NCBI RefSeq assembly: GCF_026163695.1
Contig: NZ_JAOTID010000005.1
Location: 124,001 to 188,000 of the forward strand
DNA: 64,000 bases
Origin: Shumkonia mesophila
GTDB taxonomy: Bacteria > Pseudomonadota > Alphaproteobacteria > Rhodospirillales > Shumkoniaceae
Direction of reading: 5' to 3'
Shown one piece after another: positions 17,736 to 26,474 of the stretch. A program made the translations under genes and the position numbers. The notes under the pieces are model-generated. The model did not search any database, had not been told where the DNA came from, and saw nothing but the letters and a program-made list of their open reading frames with translations. Numbering within the stretch: the stretch's first letter is position 1; each line of letters starts with the position of its first letter.

Positions 17736-19115
17736 ATGGAAACCAAGAAGAAAATTTTAGTGTTTGTGGATTTTGACGTCGTCGTAAGGCACTTTCTCAA
17801 GAACAATACGTTCCGGGAATTGGCCGACCAGAACGACGTCGTCTATGTTTTCAACAATGACACAACTTCTGCGAAAAAGGGCGTCACGATCAACGTGGCC
17901 GAACTCGGGCTGCCTCGAGTTGTTTTCACGTCGGTCCCGCGCAAGCGGACCGGGCTATGGTACTTTCTTTACACGGCGGCGGTGCTCCGGCAGCAGCGCG
18001 GGTCGCCGAATTTCGTGGCGAGACATCGCCAGCTAGTGGACGTGCTTGGGGCCTGGAGGGTACGGGTCCTTGAGCTCTTGGGGCTGCCTGGCCTGTACAA
18101 CCTGTTCCGCTGGGCGTTCATCCATCTGATGGGAGTGGAGCTCAGCGTCCAATCCGTGATCGAGGCGGAGAAGCCGGACCTCATCCTGCACCCCAGCATC
18201 CTCACCGGCTATTATGTGAATGAGCTGCTCATCGAGACCAAGCGCCACGGCATTCCGCTCGTCCTGCTCATGAATTCCTGGGACAATCCGTCGGCTAAAG
18301 CGGTGTGCACCGGTTTTCCAGACCAGCTGGTCGTGTGGGGCGAGCAGAGCAAGCGCCAAGCGATCCAGTACATGCGGATGCCGCCCGACCGCATCAAGTG
18401 CTTCGGGGCTGCCCAGTTCCAGGTGTATCGCGACCCGCCGCCCGAATCTCAGGCCGAACTGCGGAAGATGTTCGGGGTCCCGGCCGGAAAGAAGATCCTT
18501 CTCTATGCCGGCGCCGGTAACGGCCGCCACGAGACCCACTATCTGCGCCTGCTGGAGAACGGCATCGAAGACGGGACCTTTCCTGATTGCCACGTGATCT
18601 ATCGGCCCCACCCCTGGCGGGGCGGCCTGGCGGTTGGAGAGGATGACTTCTTTTCGATCGCCTGGCGGCACATCACCATGGATCCGTTCATGGCCGACTA
18701 TTACCGCCGGGAAACCAAGAGTCCGAGCGGCATCATCTTCATGGCCGACTACAGGATCGCCAACAAGCTGCTCACGCTGGTCGACGCCGTCATCTCTCCG
18801 TTGTCGACGATGTTGATCGAGGCGTTGGTCAAGGGAAAGCCGGTGCTGGCGTTCTTCCCCGAGCGGGAGCACGGCGTGGTGTTCGGGATCGACGAGGTGC
18901 ACTTCGCCGATTTCCTGAAGATGCCCGACGTGAACGTCTGTCTCGAGGAAAGGGAGTTCCATCCGGCGTGCCGGCGCCTCGTCGGCCAGATCGGCGACCC
19001 CGCCCTGGCGACGCGGCTTCGCGAAAGCGCCGAGTTCTTCGTTGTCATGGACGGGCCGACGTACGGCGAGCGCCTGCGGGACTTGGTCGGCGACATGATA
19101 GGGGCGCGCGCCTGA
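17736..19115 (+). CDS. Putative GT-B-fold glycosyltransferase
   Basis: 459 residues from the ATG at 17736, preceded by AGGA; the 130 bases before it show no homology or clear signal. An FVDFD block opens the protein. YRPHPWRGG near residue 290 and PLSTMLIEALVKGKPVL near 355-371 match the C-terminal domain of GT-B enzymes such as CDP-glycerol or surface-polysaccharide transferases. No membrane segment is evident apart from short hydrophobic stretches. It lies between the SqdB homologue and the second amidation trio, so it may transfer either product. Confidence 0.6.
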   Translation: METKKKILVFVDFDVVVRHFLKNNTFRELADQNDVVYVFNNDTTSAKKGVTINVAELGLPRVVFTSVPRKRTGLWYFLYTAAVLRQQRGSPNFVARHRQLVDVLGAWRVRVLELLGLPGLYNLFRWAFIHLMGVELSVQSVIEAEKPDLILHPSILTGYYVNELLIETKRHGIPLVLLMNSWDNPSAKAVCTGFPDQLVVWGEQSKRQAIQYMRMPPDRIKCFGAAQFQVYRDPPPESQAELRKMFGVPAGKKILLYAGAGNGRHETHYLRLLENGIEDGTFPDCHVIYRPHPWRGGLAVGEDDFFSIAWRHITMDPFMADYYRRETKSPSGIIFMADYRIANKLLTLVDAVISPLSTMLIEALVKGKPVLAFFPEREHGVVFGIDEVHFADFLKMPDVNVCLEEREFHPACRRLVGQIGDPALATRLRESAEFFVVMDGPTYGERLRDLVGDMIGARA

Positions 19116-19177
19116 CCGATCTTCAACAGCGCGGGAACGGAGAGCGGCCGTCGAGCGGGAGTCGGCCGGCGCCGCGC

Positions 19178-19948
19178 GTGCGGCTCATCGCCCGTCTGGA
19201 CGTCAAGGGTCCGAACCTCATCAAGGGCATCCACCTCGAAGGACTGCGTGTGGTCGGCGATCCACACGAACATGCCCGCCGTTATTACGAACAGGGGATC
19301 GACGAGATCCTGTACATTGATTCCGTGGCCAGCTTGTACGGTCGCAACAACCTGTCCGACATCGTCGATCGCACGACGTGCGACATCTTCATCCCGATCA
19401 CCGTGGGCGGGGGTGTGCGCTCGGTGGAGGACGTGCGGCGGCTATTGCGGGTGGGTGCCGACAAGATCGCCGTGAACACCGCCGCCGTGGCGTGTCCCGA
19501 ACTCATCACCGAAGCGGCCGAGGCGTTCGGGTCGCAGTGCGTCGTGGTGTCGATCGCCGCGAAGCGTCGAGCCCGGGGATCGGCGGGTTGGGAGGTATTG
19601 GTCGAGACCGGGCGCGAGCGCACCGGGCTCGACGCCGTCGAATGGGCCCACCGGGCCGCCGAGCTGGGTGCCGGTGAGCTGCTGGTCACCTCCGTCGATC
19701 GCGAGGGCACGCGGATGGGCTTCGATGTCGAATTGACGCAAGCCATCGCGCGCGCGGTCGACGTTCCGGTCATCGCCTCGGGTGGCGCCGGCCGGCTTGA
19801 GGACGTGGCGGAGGTGATTGAGGACGGCGGCGCGGATGCCGTTGCGCTCGCCTCCATCCTGCATTTCGGCACGGCCGAAATCGGAACCATCAAGGATTTC
19901 CTCGCCGGGCGCGGCATTGGCGGGCGGCCGGCGCGGCGAGACAGCTGA
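19178..19948 (+). CDS. hisF: HisF-like amidation protein lacking the second catalytic Asp (module 2)
   Basis: 256 residues from the GTG at 19178, which fits the family N-terminus although its SD is weak. The first catalytic aspartate is kept (Asp8 in ARLDVKG). The second, expected in the VxxIDAK motif, is Ala127 (VSIAAKR). This is the reverse of module 1. Ammonia-gate equivalents Arg2, Glu43, Lys96 and Glu167 are all present. It should pass ammonia from HisH to the amidotransferase without cyclase activity. Gene order is HisF-HisH here, against HisH-HisF in module 1, so the modules are not a simple recent duplication. Confidence 0.88.
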   Translation: MRLIARLDVKGPNLIKGIHLEGLRVVGDPHEHARRYYEQGIDEILYIDSVASLYGRNNLSDIVDRTTCDIFIPITVGGGVRSVEDVRRLLRVGADKIAVNTAAVACPELITEAAEAFGSQCVVVSIAAKRRARGSAGWEVLVETGRERTGLDAVEWAHRAAELGAGELLVTSVDREGTRMGFDVELTQAIARAVDVPVIASGGAGRLEDVAEVIEDGGADAVALASILHFGTAEIGTIKDFLAGRGIGGRPARRDS

Positions 19949-19950
19949 CG

Positions 19951-20598
19951 ATGCCCGCGCCTGTCGCCTCCATCCTCGATTACGATTGCGGCAACCTGCG
20001 CAGCCTCGAGCGTGCGTTTGTCCGCGTCGGCGCCCAGGTGCGAATGATCGAGCGGGCCGAGGACGTCGCCACGGCGGGCCACCTCGTGTTGCCGGGCGTC
20101 GGTGCCTACGGGCAGGCGATGGATCGTCTGTCCCGCCGCGGCTACGCCGAGGCGGTGTCGGAGCATGCCGCGGCGGGAAAGCCGCTGCTGGGCATCTGCC
20201 TGGGCATGCAGCTCCTGTTCGACGAGAGCGAGGAGTTTGGACCGCACAAGGGGCTCGGGCTGGTACCGGGTCGCGTGCGCATGTTCGACAAGGACCGTGC
20301 CGCCGACCACGGCGTGCGCATTCCGCACATCGGCTGGACGGCGATGCTGCCCGGTCCGACGCGGTCGTGGGCCGACACCATCCTCGCCGACGTTCGGCCG
20401 GACGATCACTTCTACTTCGTGCATTCTTTTCATGGCCGGCCGGCCGACCCCAACTGCGTGCTTGCCGAGGTGGACTACAACGGCGAGCGGATTTGCGCGG
20501 CGGTCTACCGTGACAATGTCATCGGATTTCAGTTCCACCCGGAGAAAAGTGCCGACGCCGGACTCGCCATCTTGTCGCGGTTCGTCGGCCTCCGATAA
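19951..20598 (+). CDS. hisH: HisH-like glutamine amidotransferase subunit, glycan amidation (module 2)
   Basis: 215 residues. It starts two bases after the HisF-like stop. The triad is intact: Cys83 in LGICLGMQ, His196 and Glu198 in QFHPEKS. LDYDCGNLRS replaces the usual DYGMGN opening motif, a small divergence from housekeeping HisH. It supplies ammonia through the adjacent HisF-like partner to the amidotransferase at 20633. No histidine biosynthesis genes are in the window. Confidence 0.9.
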   Translation: MPAPVASILDYDCGNLRSLERAFVRVGAQVRMIERAEDVATAGHLVLPGVGAYGQAMDRLSRRGYAEAVSEHAAAGKPLLGICLGMQLLFDESEEFGPHKGLGLVPGRVRMFDKDRAADHGVRIPHIGWTAMLPGPTRSWADTILADVRPDDHFYFVHSFHGRPADPNCVLAEVDYNGERICAAVYRDNVIGFQFHPEKSADAGLAILSRFVGLR

Positions 20599-20632
20599 TA
20601 CCTGTACGCCAGACGAAGCTAGGATTTACGCC

Positions 20633-21850
20633 GTGGTTGACCGTTCCAATGAACCGAGAGTGAAGTGGGGACTGCCCGAGACCGTGCAGTTCTGCACCCA
20701 GTGTGTCGTATCCAATCAACGTCCCTCGACCGTGGTGGAGTACGAGCACGGCAAGGATTCTCGCAAGCCGACGATTTTTTTCGATGAGGAGGGCGTCTGT
20801 TCGGCCTGCCGCTATCATCATCGAAAGTACCATGAGATCGACTGGGAACAGCGCGAACGGGAACTCGTGGACCTGTGCGACCGCCATCGCAGCCGCAACG
20901 GGTCCTATGACGTCGTCGTCCCAGGGAGCGGCGGCAAGGACAGCGTTTACGTCGGCCATATCCTCAAGCACAAGTACGGCATGAATCCGCTGACGGTGAC
21001 GTGGGCGCCCCATCGCTACACCGACATCGGCTGGCGCAATTTCCAGAACTGGATCGACGCCGGCTTCGACAACATTCTGGTGACGCCGAACGGCAAGGTC
21101 CACCGCACCCTTACGCGCTTCGCCTTCGAGAACCTCCTGCATCCCTTCCAGCCGTTCATGATCGGCCAGAAGAACGTCGGCCCCCGCCTCGCTCTCGAGA
21201 AGGGCATCAAGCTGATCATGTATGGGGAAAGCCAAGCCGAGGGCGGTTCGCTGCTGAATGCCGACAACCCGCGCATGCCCAACTCGTTTTTCGCCCGGCC
21301 GCGCGATCGGCTACGCGGCATCGAAGTGGGGGGGGTGCCCTTCGACCAGCTGGTTTCATATGGCATCCCGGAGAGCGAGTTGCAGCCCTATATTCCGGTT
21401 GCGCTAGAGGATGTCGAAGCCGCAGGCATCGACGTTCACTTCATGAGCTACTACAAATTGTGGAGACCGCAGGACAATTACTACTACGCCGTCGAACACT
21501 GTGGATTCGAGGCCAACCCGGAACGCAGCGAAGGGACCTACTCGAAGTACGCAAGCCTCGACGACAAGATCGACGGCTTCCACTACTTCACGACGTATAT
21601 CAAGTTCGGAATCGGCCGCGCTACCTACGATGCTGCCCAGGAGGTCCGCAACGGCCACATCACGCGCGAAGAGGCGGTCGCGCTGGCTCATAAGTTCGAC
21701 GGTGAGTTTCCCAAGAAATACTTCGTGGAGTTCCTGGACTACATAGGAATCACGGAACAGCGTTTCTGGGAACTCATCGACAACGGGCGCAGCGCGCACC
21801 TCTGGGAGCACACGGATTCCGGCTGGAAGCTGAAGCATCAGGTTCGATGA
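20633..21850 (+). CDS. wbuX: N-acetyl sugar amidotransferase (WbpG/PseA/WbuX family, module 2)
   Basis: 405 residues from the GTG at 20633, supported by AGGAT at 20621-20625. It has the same plan as the module 1 enzyme: Cys pairs FCTQC and CSAC, and the PP-loop SGGKDS at residues 99-104, followed by ITREEA-type helices near the C-terminus. The N-terminus is about 25 residues longer and the two paralogues are well diverged, which suggests different acceptors. Lying after neuB-neuC-neuA, it would amidinate a legionaminate-type sugar, while module 1 acts on a pseudaminate-type sugar; that split is inference. Confidence 0.9.
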   Translation: MVDRSNEPRVKWGLPETVQFCTQCVVSNQRPSTVVEYEHGKDSRKPTIFFDEEGVCSACRYHHRKYHEIDWEQRERELVDLCDRHRSRNGSYDVVVPGSGGKDSVYVGHILKHKYGMNPLTVTWAPHRYTDIGWRNFQNWIDAGFDNILVTPNGKVHRTLTRFAFENLLHPFQPFMIGQKNVGPRLALEKGIKLIMYGESQAEGGSLLNADNPRMPNSFFARPRDRLRGIEVGGVPFDQLVSYGIPESELQPYIPVALEDVEAAGIDVHFMSYYKLWRPQDNYYYAVEHCGFEANPERSEGTYSKYASLDDKIDGFHYFTTYIKFGIGRATYDAAQEVRNGHITREEAVALAHKFDGEFPKKYFVEFLDYIGITEQRFWELIDNGRSAHLWEHTDSGWKLKHQVR

Positions 21851-22207
21851 GGGAGCATCGTCATAAGAAGCCACCACGCTCGCCAGCCTGCCCGTCCAAT
21901 GATCTTCTCGATTTACCCATTCATACTGGCGTCGCCGGCGGTGGTCCCGCGACCGTGGATGCTACAGACTGCGAATTCGTCGACGGATTTCATCCCGGCG
22001 ACGTAGCGTCCGAGACTATCGCCTTGAGTCCCGGAGGCTCTCTCGCTCCTTACCTCGATCACGCGTTTGGTGGCGAATTCACCACGGCGCATCGAGGCCG
22101 TACCGGCGGCGGCGACCGCTACAGAATGGACGGCGAACGGGAGGTCGATTTCCTGCAACTGGGGTGCGATAAGAAAGGTCCGTAGCCGTGAAAAACGAGT
22201 TCCCCGA
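21851..22207. other. Gap with a weak, possibly vestigial reading frame
   Basis: 357 bases between the amidotransferase and the epimerase. A 112-codon frame (21847-22185, + strand) starts with an ATGA overlap on the amidotransferase stop, as real genes here do, but its codon bias is weaker than that of its neighbours. Its segment CEFVDGFHPGD resembles the Asp-x-x-His block near the C-terminus of SGNH-type hydrolases, so a remnant of such a gene is possible. No other recognisable protein, hairpin or repeat was seen. A reverse frame across the same bases runs into the epimerase and is taken as a shadow. Confidence 0.25.
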
Positions 22208-23221
22208 ATGAAGCCTCCCCGTAGTGGGTTTTTCGATGGCTGTAAGGTGGCCGTGACGGGCGGGGCCGGACTGATCGGCTCGTTCGTCGCCGAGCAACTT
22301 GTGAATGCCGGTGCGCGCGTCGTCGTCGTCGACGATTTCTCGAAGGGACAACGCGCCAACTTGAAGGGTATCGCCGGCCGGATCGAGGTCCGCGAGGGGA
22401 ATTTGGAGGATCAGGCATTTGCCGAAGAGGCGCTTGGCGGTATCGAAATGGTCTTCCACTTGGCCAGCCGGGCATTCGGAGTGGGCTACTCGTCAGCGCA
22501 CCACCTGGACATGCTTGAACACAACGAGCGGATTAACAACAACCTGTTTTCGGCAGCGCGTCGGACTCGGCCAAAGCGAATCCAGGTTGTCTCGTCGTCC
22601 TGCGTCTACCCGGATGACGGGCCCGATACGGTGCCGGAACTACCGCTGTTTACCGGCGAGCCCGAGGCGGTGAACTTGGGGTATGGGTGGGCCAAGCGGT
22701 TTCTTGAACAGAAGGCGGTGGTCTTTCAGGGTCAAATGGGTATCCCGGTGTCGATTGTGCGTCCTTTCAACATCTATGGTGAACGCTACAACTGGGTCGG
22801 CCAGTACAGCCAGGCCATACCGATGCTGGTCAAGCGGGTCATGGACGGAGCCGATCCCGTGATGATCTGGGGAAGTGGCAATCAGCGGCGCAACTACCTC
22901 CACGCAACGGACTGCGCGCGGGCTATGGTTTCCGTGATGGCTTCGGGATTCACCGAGCCGGTGAATATCGGTACGGAGGACACCGTGACCATGCGCGAAC
23001 TCGTCGGCCTCATCTGCCGCTTGAGCAAGGTTTCACCGCAGGTGGTGACAGACACGACGAAACCGGAAGGACGCTTCATCAAGAGTGCGGACAGCAGACG
23101 GCTGCGTGCCGTGGTCCCCGATTTCCACGTTGCCGTCGGTCTCGAGGAGGGCATTGCCCGTATGATCGGCTGGTACCACGCCACGTTCGGCCTCGGGGCT
23201 GCCCTCGGAGCCGCCACGTGA
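22208..23221 (+). CDS. NAD-dependent sugar-nucleotide epimerase/dehydratase (SDR)
   Basis: 337 residues from the ATG at 22208. Rossmann motif GGAGLIG at 18-24, SSSCVYPDD in the middle, and Tyr159-xxx-Lys163 as catalytic pair define an extended SDR. RPFNIYGERYNW and NYLHATDCARAM resemble GDP-mannose or UDP-hexose epimerases, but the exact reaction is not readable. It starts a new group of glycosyltransferase genes and its stop overlaps the following GTG. Confidence 0.8.
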   Translation: MKPPRSGFFDGCKVAVTGGAGLIGSFVAEQLVNAGARVVVVDDFSKGQRANLKGIAGRIEVREGNLEDQAFAEEALGGIEMVFHLASRAFGVGYSSAHHLDMLEHNERINNNLFSAARRTRPKRIQVVSSSCVYPDDGPDTVPELPLFTGEPEAVNLGYGWAKRFLEQKAVVFQGQMGIPVSIVRPFNIYGERYNWVGQYSQAIPMLVKRVMDGADPVMIWGSGNQRRNYLHATDCARAMVSVMASGFTEPVNIGTEDTVTMRELVGLICRLSKVSPQVVTDTTKPEGRFIKSADSRRLRAVVPDFHVAVGLEEGIARMIGWYHATFGLGAALGAAT

Positions 23222-24405
23222 GAGAAGAGATGAACATGACACGAGCCCGGATCGGACCCGGAGATGCCGACGTCCTCCTACTGCTCAAGTCGGGCCTCGA
23301 AGAGAGGGTCGAGGCGGTCCTTCGGGGAGAGGCGCCGCGGGAGTTCTTCTACAGTTTCTTTGGCCTGCTGGAAAACGGCATCGATACACGGATCATGAAT
23401 ACGTCCGAGCCCTATACGGGCGTCGCGGCGCAAGCGATCCATGTCGGAGAGCGCATCTTCTCCCGAATTTCCGGTATCAGCATAAGGCGCCAGTATCTGG
23501 CAGGTCTGCGACCTCAGTGGGCACGCGCAAAGGTGCTCGCCAGCTTCATGGATCATTTCAGCCTGACCATGGGGAACTACTTCTGCGGCCGCCGCGACCG
23601 CCCCTTCACGATCGGCTTTTTTCACGGATTTAGCGATATTCCCCACCACATTTCCCCACTTGGCCGCTGCATTCTGAACCGTTATGTCAGGCGGGCCCTA
23701 GAGGGGTTGGACGTCGTCGGCTTCTTCGGTCCGGCCGATCGCGCGGAGGCGGTGCGGCGGTGGGACCTTCCAGAAGCGAAGACGGCATTGGTGCGATTTG
23801 GCGTGGATCAATCGTTCTGGACGCCGGCGGCGGCGGAGCGCGGCAACGATGGCAGGGACTTCAAGGTTCTGTCCATCGGGTCCGATCCCAATCGGGACTA
23901 TGACACGCTGGTTTCGGCGCGGCTGCCGTGCCCCGTGACGATCATTACCCGCTTGCCGGTCAAGCGGACACCCGATGCCGCCAATGTCGAGGTCACGGAG
24001 GGCAGTTTCTGGAAGTCGCCACTAACCGATGCGGTCTTGCGCGGCCTTTACAGGGATGCGGGGGTGGTTGTCGTGCCGCTTCACGATGTCTTTCAGCCGA
24101 GCGGTTACAGCGTGACGCTGCAGGCGATGGCGTGCGGCCGCCCGGTCGTGTTGTCGCGCAACAAGGGATTGTGGACGCCGGAGTACCTGAAGGACGGCGA
24201 GAACTGCTTGCTCATCCCGCCGGGGGATCCCGCCGCCCTGCGCGCTGCCGTCGAATCCCTTCGCGATGATCGAGCGCTGGCGGCGCGGATCGGGACGGCC
24301 GGGCGGAAGACGGTGGACGATCACTTCACGATCGAGGCCATGAACCGCAGCATGGTTCCGTTGGTCCAGCGAGGTCTTGCGGCGCGGGCGGAGGCGCGCC
24401 GATGA
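23218..24405 (+). CDS. Glycosyltransferase, GT4-like
   Basis: 395 residues if read from the GTG that overlaps the epimerase stop. ATG at 23236, six bases after an AGAAGAG, is an equally good start. The C-terminal half has the GT4 donor-site pattern: FQPSGYSVTLQAMACGRPVV followed by LKDGENCLLIPPGD. The N-terminal half is unusual for GT4, with an FFHGFSD block but no clear glycine-rich loop. Cytoplasmic; donor and acceptor unknown. Confidence 0.75.
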   Translation: MREEMNMTRARIGPGDADVLLLLKSGLEERVEAVLRGEAPREFFYSFFGLLENGIDTRIMNTSEPYTGVAAQAIHVGERIFSRISGISIRRQYLAGLRPQWARAKVLASFMDHFSLTMGNYFCGRRDRPFTIGFFHGFSDIPHHISPLGRCILNRYVRRALEGLDVVGFFGPADRAEAVRRWDLPEAKTALVRFGVDQSFWTPAAAERGNDGRDFKVLSIGSDPNRDYDTLVSARLPCPVTIITRLPVKRTPDAANVEVTEGSFWKSPLTDAVLRGLYRDAGVVVVPLHDVFQPSGYSVTLQAMACGRPVVLSRNKGLWTPEYLKDGENCLLIPPGDPAALRAAVESLRDDRALAARIGTAGRKTVDDHFTIEAMNRSMVPLVQRGLAARAEARR

Positions 24406-24488
24406 TGGCCTTCCGGGCCTTGTGTTTTGCCGCCGTGCGATCAGCGGCCAGCGTGATCGCTTTCGCCGGCATCGTGAAGCGCTGCTAG
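24402..24488 (+). CDS. Possible 28-residue hydrophobic small protein
   Basis: A short frame starting in an ATGA overlap with the upstream glycosyltransferase and ending just before an AGGAGGG at 24487-24493 that serves the asparagine synthase downstream. The peptide (starting MMAFRALCFAAV, ending VKRC) is hydrophobic and basic, which could be a membrane-inserting leader or simply chance. Its only support is position and coupling; nothing homologous is known to me. Confidence 0.15.
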   Translation: MMAFRALCFAAVRSAASVIAFAGIVKRC

Positions 24489-24504
24489 GAGGGAGCCGGG
24501 CAGC

Positions 24505-26424
24505 ATGTGCGGCATTGCCGGAAGCGTTGATTGGCGTGGTTGCGACCCGGGGGGGCTTCGCCGTAGCGTCTCCATGATGACCCGCGCGCTTCGGCACCGC
24601 GGGCCCGACGACGAGGGACTTTGGTGCGACGAGGCGGCCGGCATCTGTTTCGGCCACCGTCGCCTGTCGATCATCGACCTCAGCCCGACGGGCCATCAGC
24701 CTATGGTCAGCGCGTGCGGCAACTACGTCATTACCTTCAACGGTGAGATCTACAACTTCCGCGAACTGGCGAAGGATCTGGAGCGTTCGGGACGGACGCT
24801 GCGTGGAGTCTCCGACACCGAGGTTCTGCTCGAGGCCTGTGCCCAATGGGGGGTGGAAACGGCAGTACGGCGCTGCGACGGCATGTTCGCCTTCGCATTG
24901 TGGTCCCGACGCGATCGAACCTTGATCCTGGTTCGCGACCGATTGGGGAAAAAGCCACTGTACTGGGCGACGGTCGGGGATCGCCTTTTCTTCGCTTCCG
25001 AACTGAACGCCTTGAAGCAGATCAGAGAAATCGACCGCAAGATCGATCATGAGGCGTTCGCCGCCTATCTGACGCTGGGATACGTACCATCGCCCATGTC
25101 CATCATCTCCGGCGTCAACAAGCTCCTGCCAGGAACCCTCTTGGGGTTTTCGGACGGTCGGAAGGAGTTGGAACTGCGGTACTGGAGCCTCGATGCAATT
25201 GCCGGTGACCCCTTTCGCCACAATCCGCCGGTCGATCCGCAAGAATCCGACGCGATGCTGGAACAGCTGCTTCGGGAGTCGGTCGTACATCGGATGATCG
25301 CCGACGTGCCGATCGGCGTCCTTCTGTCGGGGGGTGTGGATTCCTCGCTGGTAACGGCGATCATGCGGGAGGAGGCGTCCGCTCCCATCCGCTCCTTTTG
25401 TCTCTCGTTTGACGGGGGCGAGTATGACGAAGGCAAGTTCGCCCGCCAGGTAGCCGAGATCCTCGGTACGGAGCATGTCGAATTCAAGCTGTCGGGCGAG
25501 GATGTCCTGAATTCCGTCGAACGCATCACCGAATGGTTTGACGAGCCGCTGGCGGATAATTCCGTCCTGCCCACCGCCTTGATCAGTATGCAGGCACGAA
25601 GCCATGTTACGGTGGCGCTGTCGGGCGACGGCGGCGACGAGATGTTCGCAGGCTATTCGCGATATCCGTGGACGAGAGCGCTTTGGGAAAAATTGGAGCG
25701 CTATCCGTTGCTGTTCAGGCGCTTGACGGGGGCGCTGATGGCGGGCATCCCGGCGGGCATGTGGGGGATCGCTAGCCGGGTCGGCGACGGACTTGCCTTG
25801 GGCGAGCGCATAGGCCGGTACGCGGAGTTGATCGACGCCCCCGATGTCGACGAGCTCTATCGCCGCGTCACCGCCTACTGGCCGTGTCCGTCCGAGGTGC
25901 TGCGGCAGCGGGAGACCCCGGCCGGACGGACCGAGTCGCCGACTTCGCTCGGTGACCCCGTTTTGCGGATGCAGTGCTGCGATACCCGAAGTTTTCTGCC
26001 GGACGACATCCTGGCAAAGGTGGATCGAGCCTCCATGGCATTCGGCCTCGAGGTGCGTTCGCCGTTGCTCGACCACAAGGTCGTCGAGTTCGCCTTCGGC
26101 ATGCCGAGGCACTACCATTTGAGCGACGGCAGGGGGAAGGCGCCTCTCCGCCGGCTGTTGGGGCGCTATCTGCCCGAGGCACTGATCGACCGTCAGAAGC
26201 GCGGCTTTTCCTCGCCTACCGGCGATTGGCTGCGGGGCCCCTTGCGGGAATGGGGACGGGCAACCCTCGACCAGCTGATGGCGAACGAACCGGCGCTTTT
26301 TTGTCGATCCGCAATCGCCCGGGTCTGGAAGGAACATCAGGGCGGTCTGCGAAATCACCAGAACAGGCTGTGGTCCCTGCTGATGTTCGAGGTATGGCGC
26401 GAGAAATATGGCGCATCGTTCTGA
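24505..26424 (+). CDS. asnB: Asparagine-synthase-like glutamine amidotransferase (AsnB paralogue 1)
   Basis: 639 residues. The N-terminal glutaminase domain has the Cys nucleophile after Met (MCGIAG), RLSIIDL, NGEIYNF and SDTEV. The synthetase domain has the PP-loop SGGVDSS from residue 275 and SGDGGDE from residue 373. Such proteins in polysaccharide loci amidate sugar carboxyl groups or other carboxylates; WbpS in Pseudomonas is the known precedent. AGGAGGG at 24487-24493 provides a good SD. One of four paralogues in this window, each placed beside glycosyltransferase or methyltransferase genes. Confidence 0.9.
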   Translation: MCGIAGSVDWRGCDPGGLRRSVSMMTRALRHRGPDDEGLWCDEAAGICFGHRRLSIIDLSPTGHQPMVSACGNYVITFNGEIYNFRELAKDLERSGRTLRGVSDTEVLLEACAQWGVETAVRRCDGMFAFALWSRRDRTLILVRDRLGKKPLYWATVGDRLFFASELNALKQIREIDRKIDHEAFAAYLTLGYVPSPMSIISGVNKLLPGTLLGFSDGRKELELRYWSLDAIAGDPFRHNPPVDPQESDAMLEQLLRESVVHRMIADVPIGVLLSGGVDSSLVTAIMREEASAPIRSFCLSFDGGEYDEGKFARQVAEILGTEHVEFKLSGEDVLNSVERITEWFDEPLADNSVLPTALISMQARSHVTVALSGDGGDEMFAGYSRYPWTRALWEKLERYPLLFRRLTGALMAGIPAGMWGIASRVGDGLALGERIGRYAELIDAPDVDELYRRVTAYWPCPSEVLRQRETPAGRTESPTSLGDPVLRMQCCDTRSFLPDDILAKVDRASMAFGLEVRSPLLDHKVVEFAFGMPRHYHLSDGRGKAPLRRLLGRYLPEALIDRQKRGFSSPTGDWLRGPLREWGRATLDQLMANEPALFCRSAIARVWKEHQGGLRNHQNRLWSLLMFEVWREKYGASF

Positions 26425-26474
26425 CCACAGGGCCCCTGCCGATGGGGATGTTGGATGCGCGTCGAGAGGTATCG

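Noticed and set aside
19178-20598. Second hisF and hisH as a histidine biosynthesis duplicate
   Set aside because: The HisF-like partner has Ala instead of the second catalytic aspartate, and it is linked to another sugar amidotransferase.
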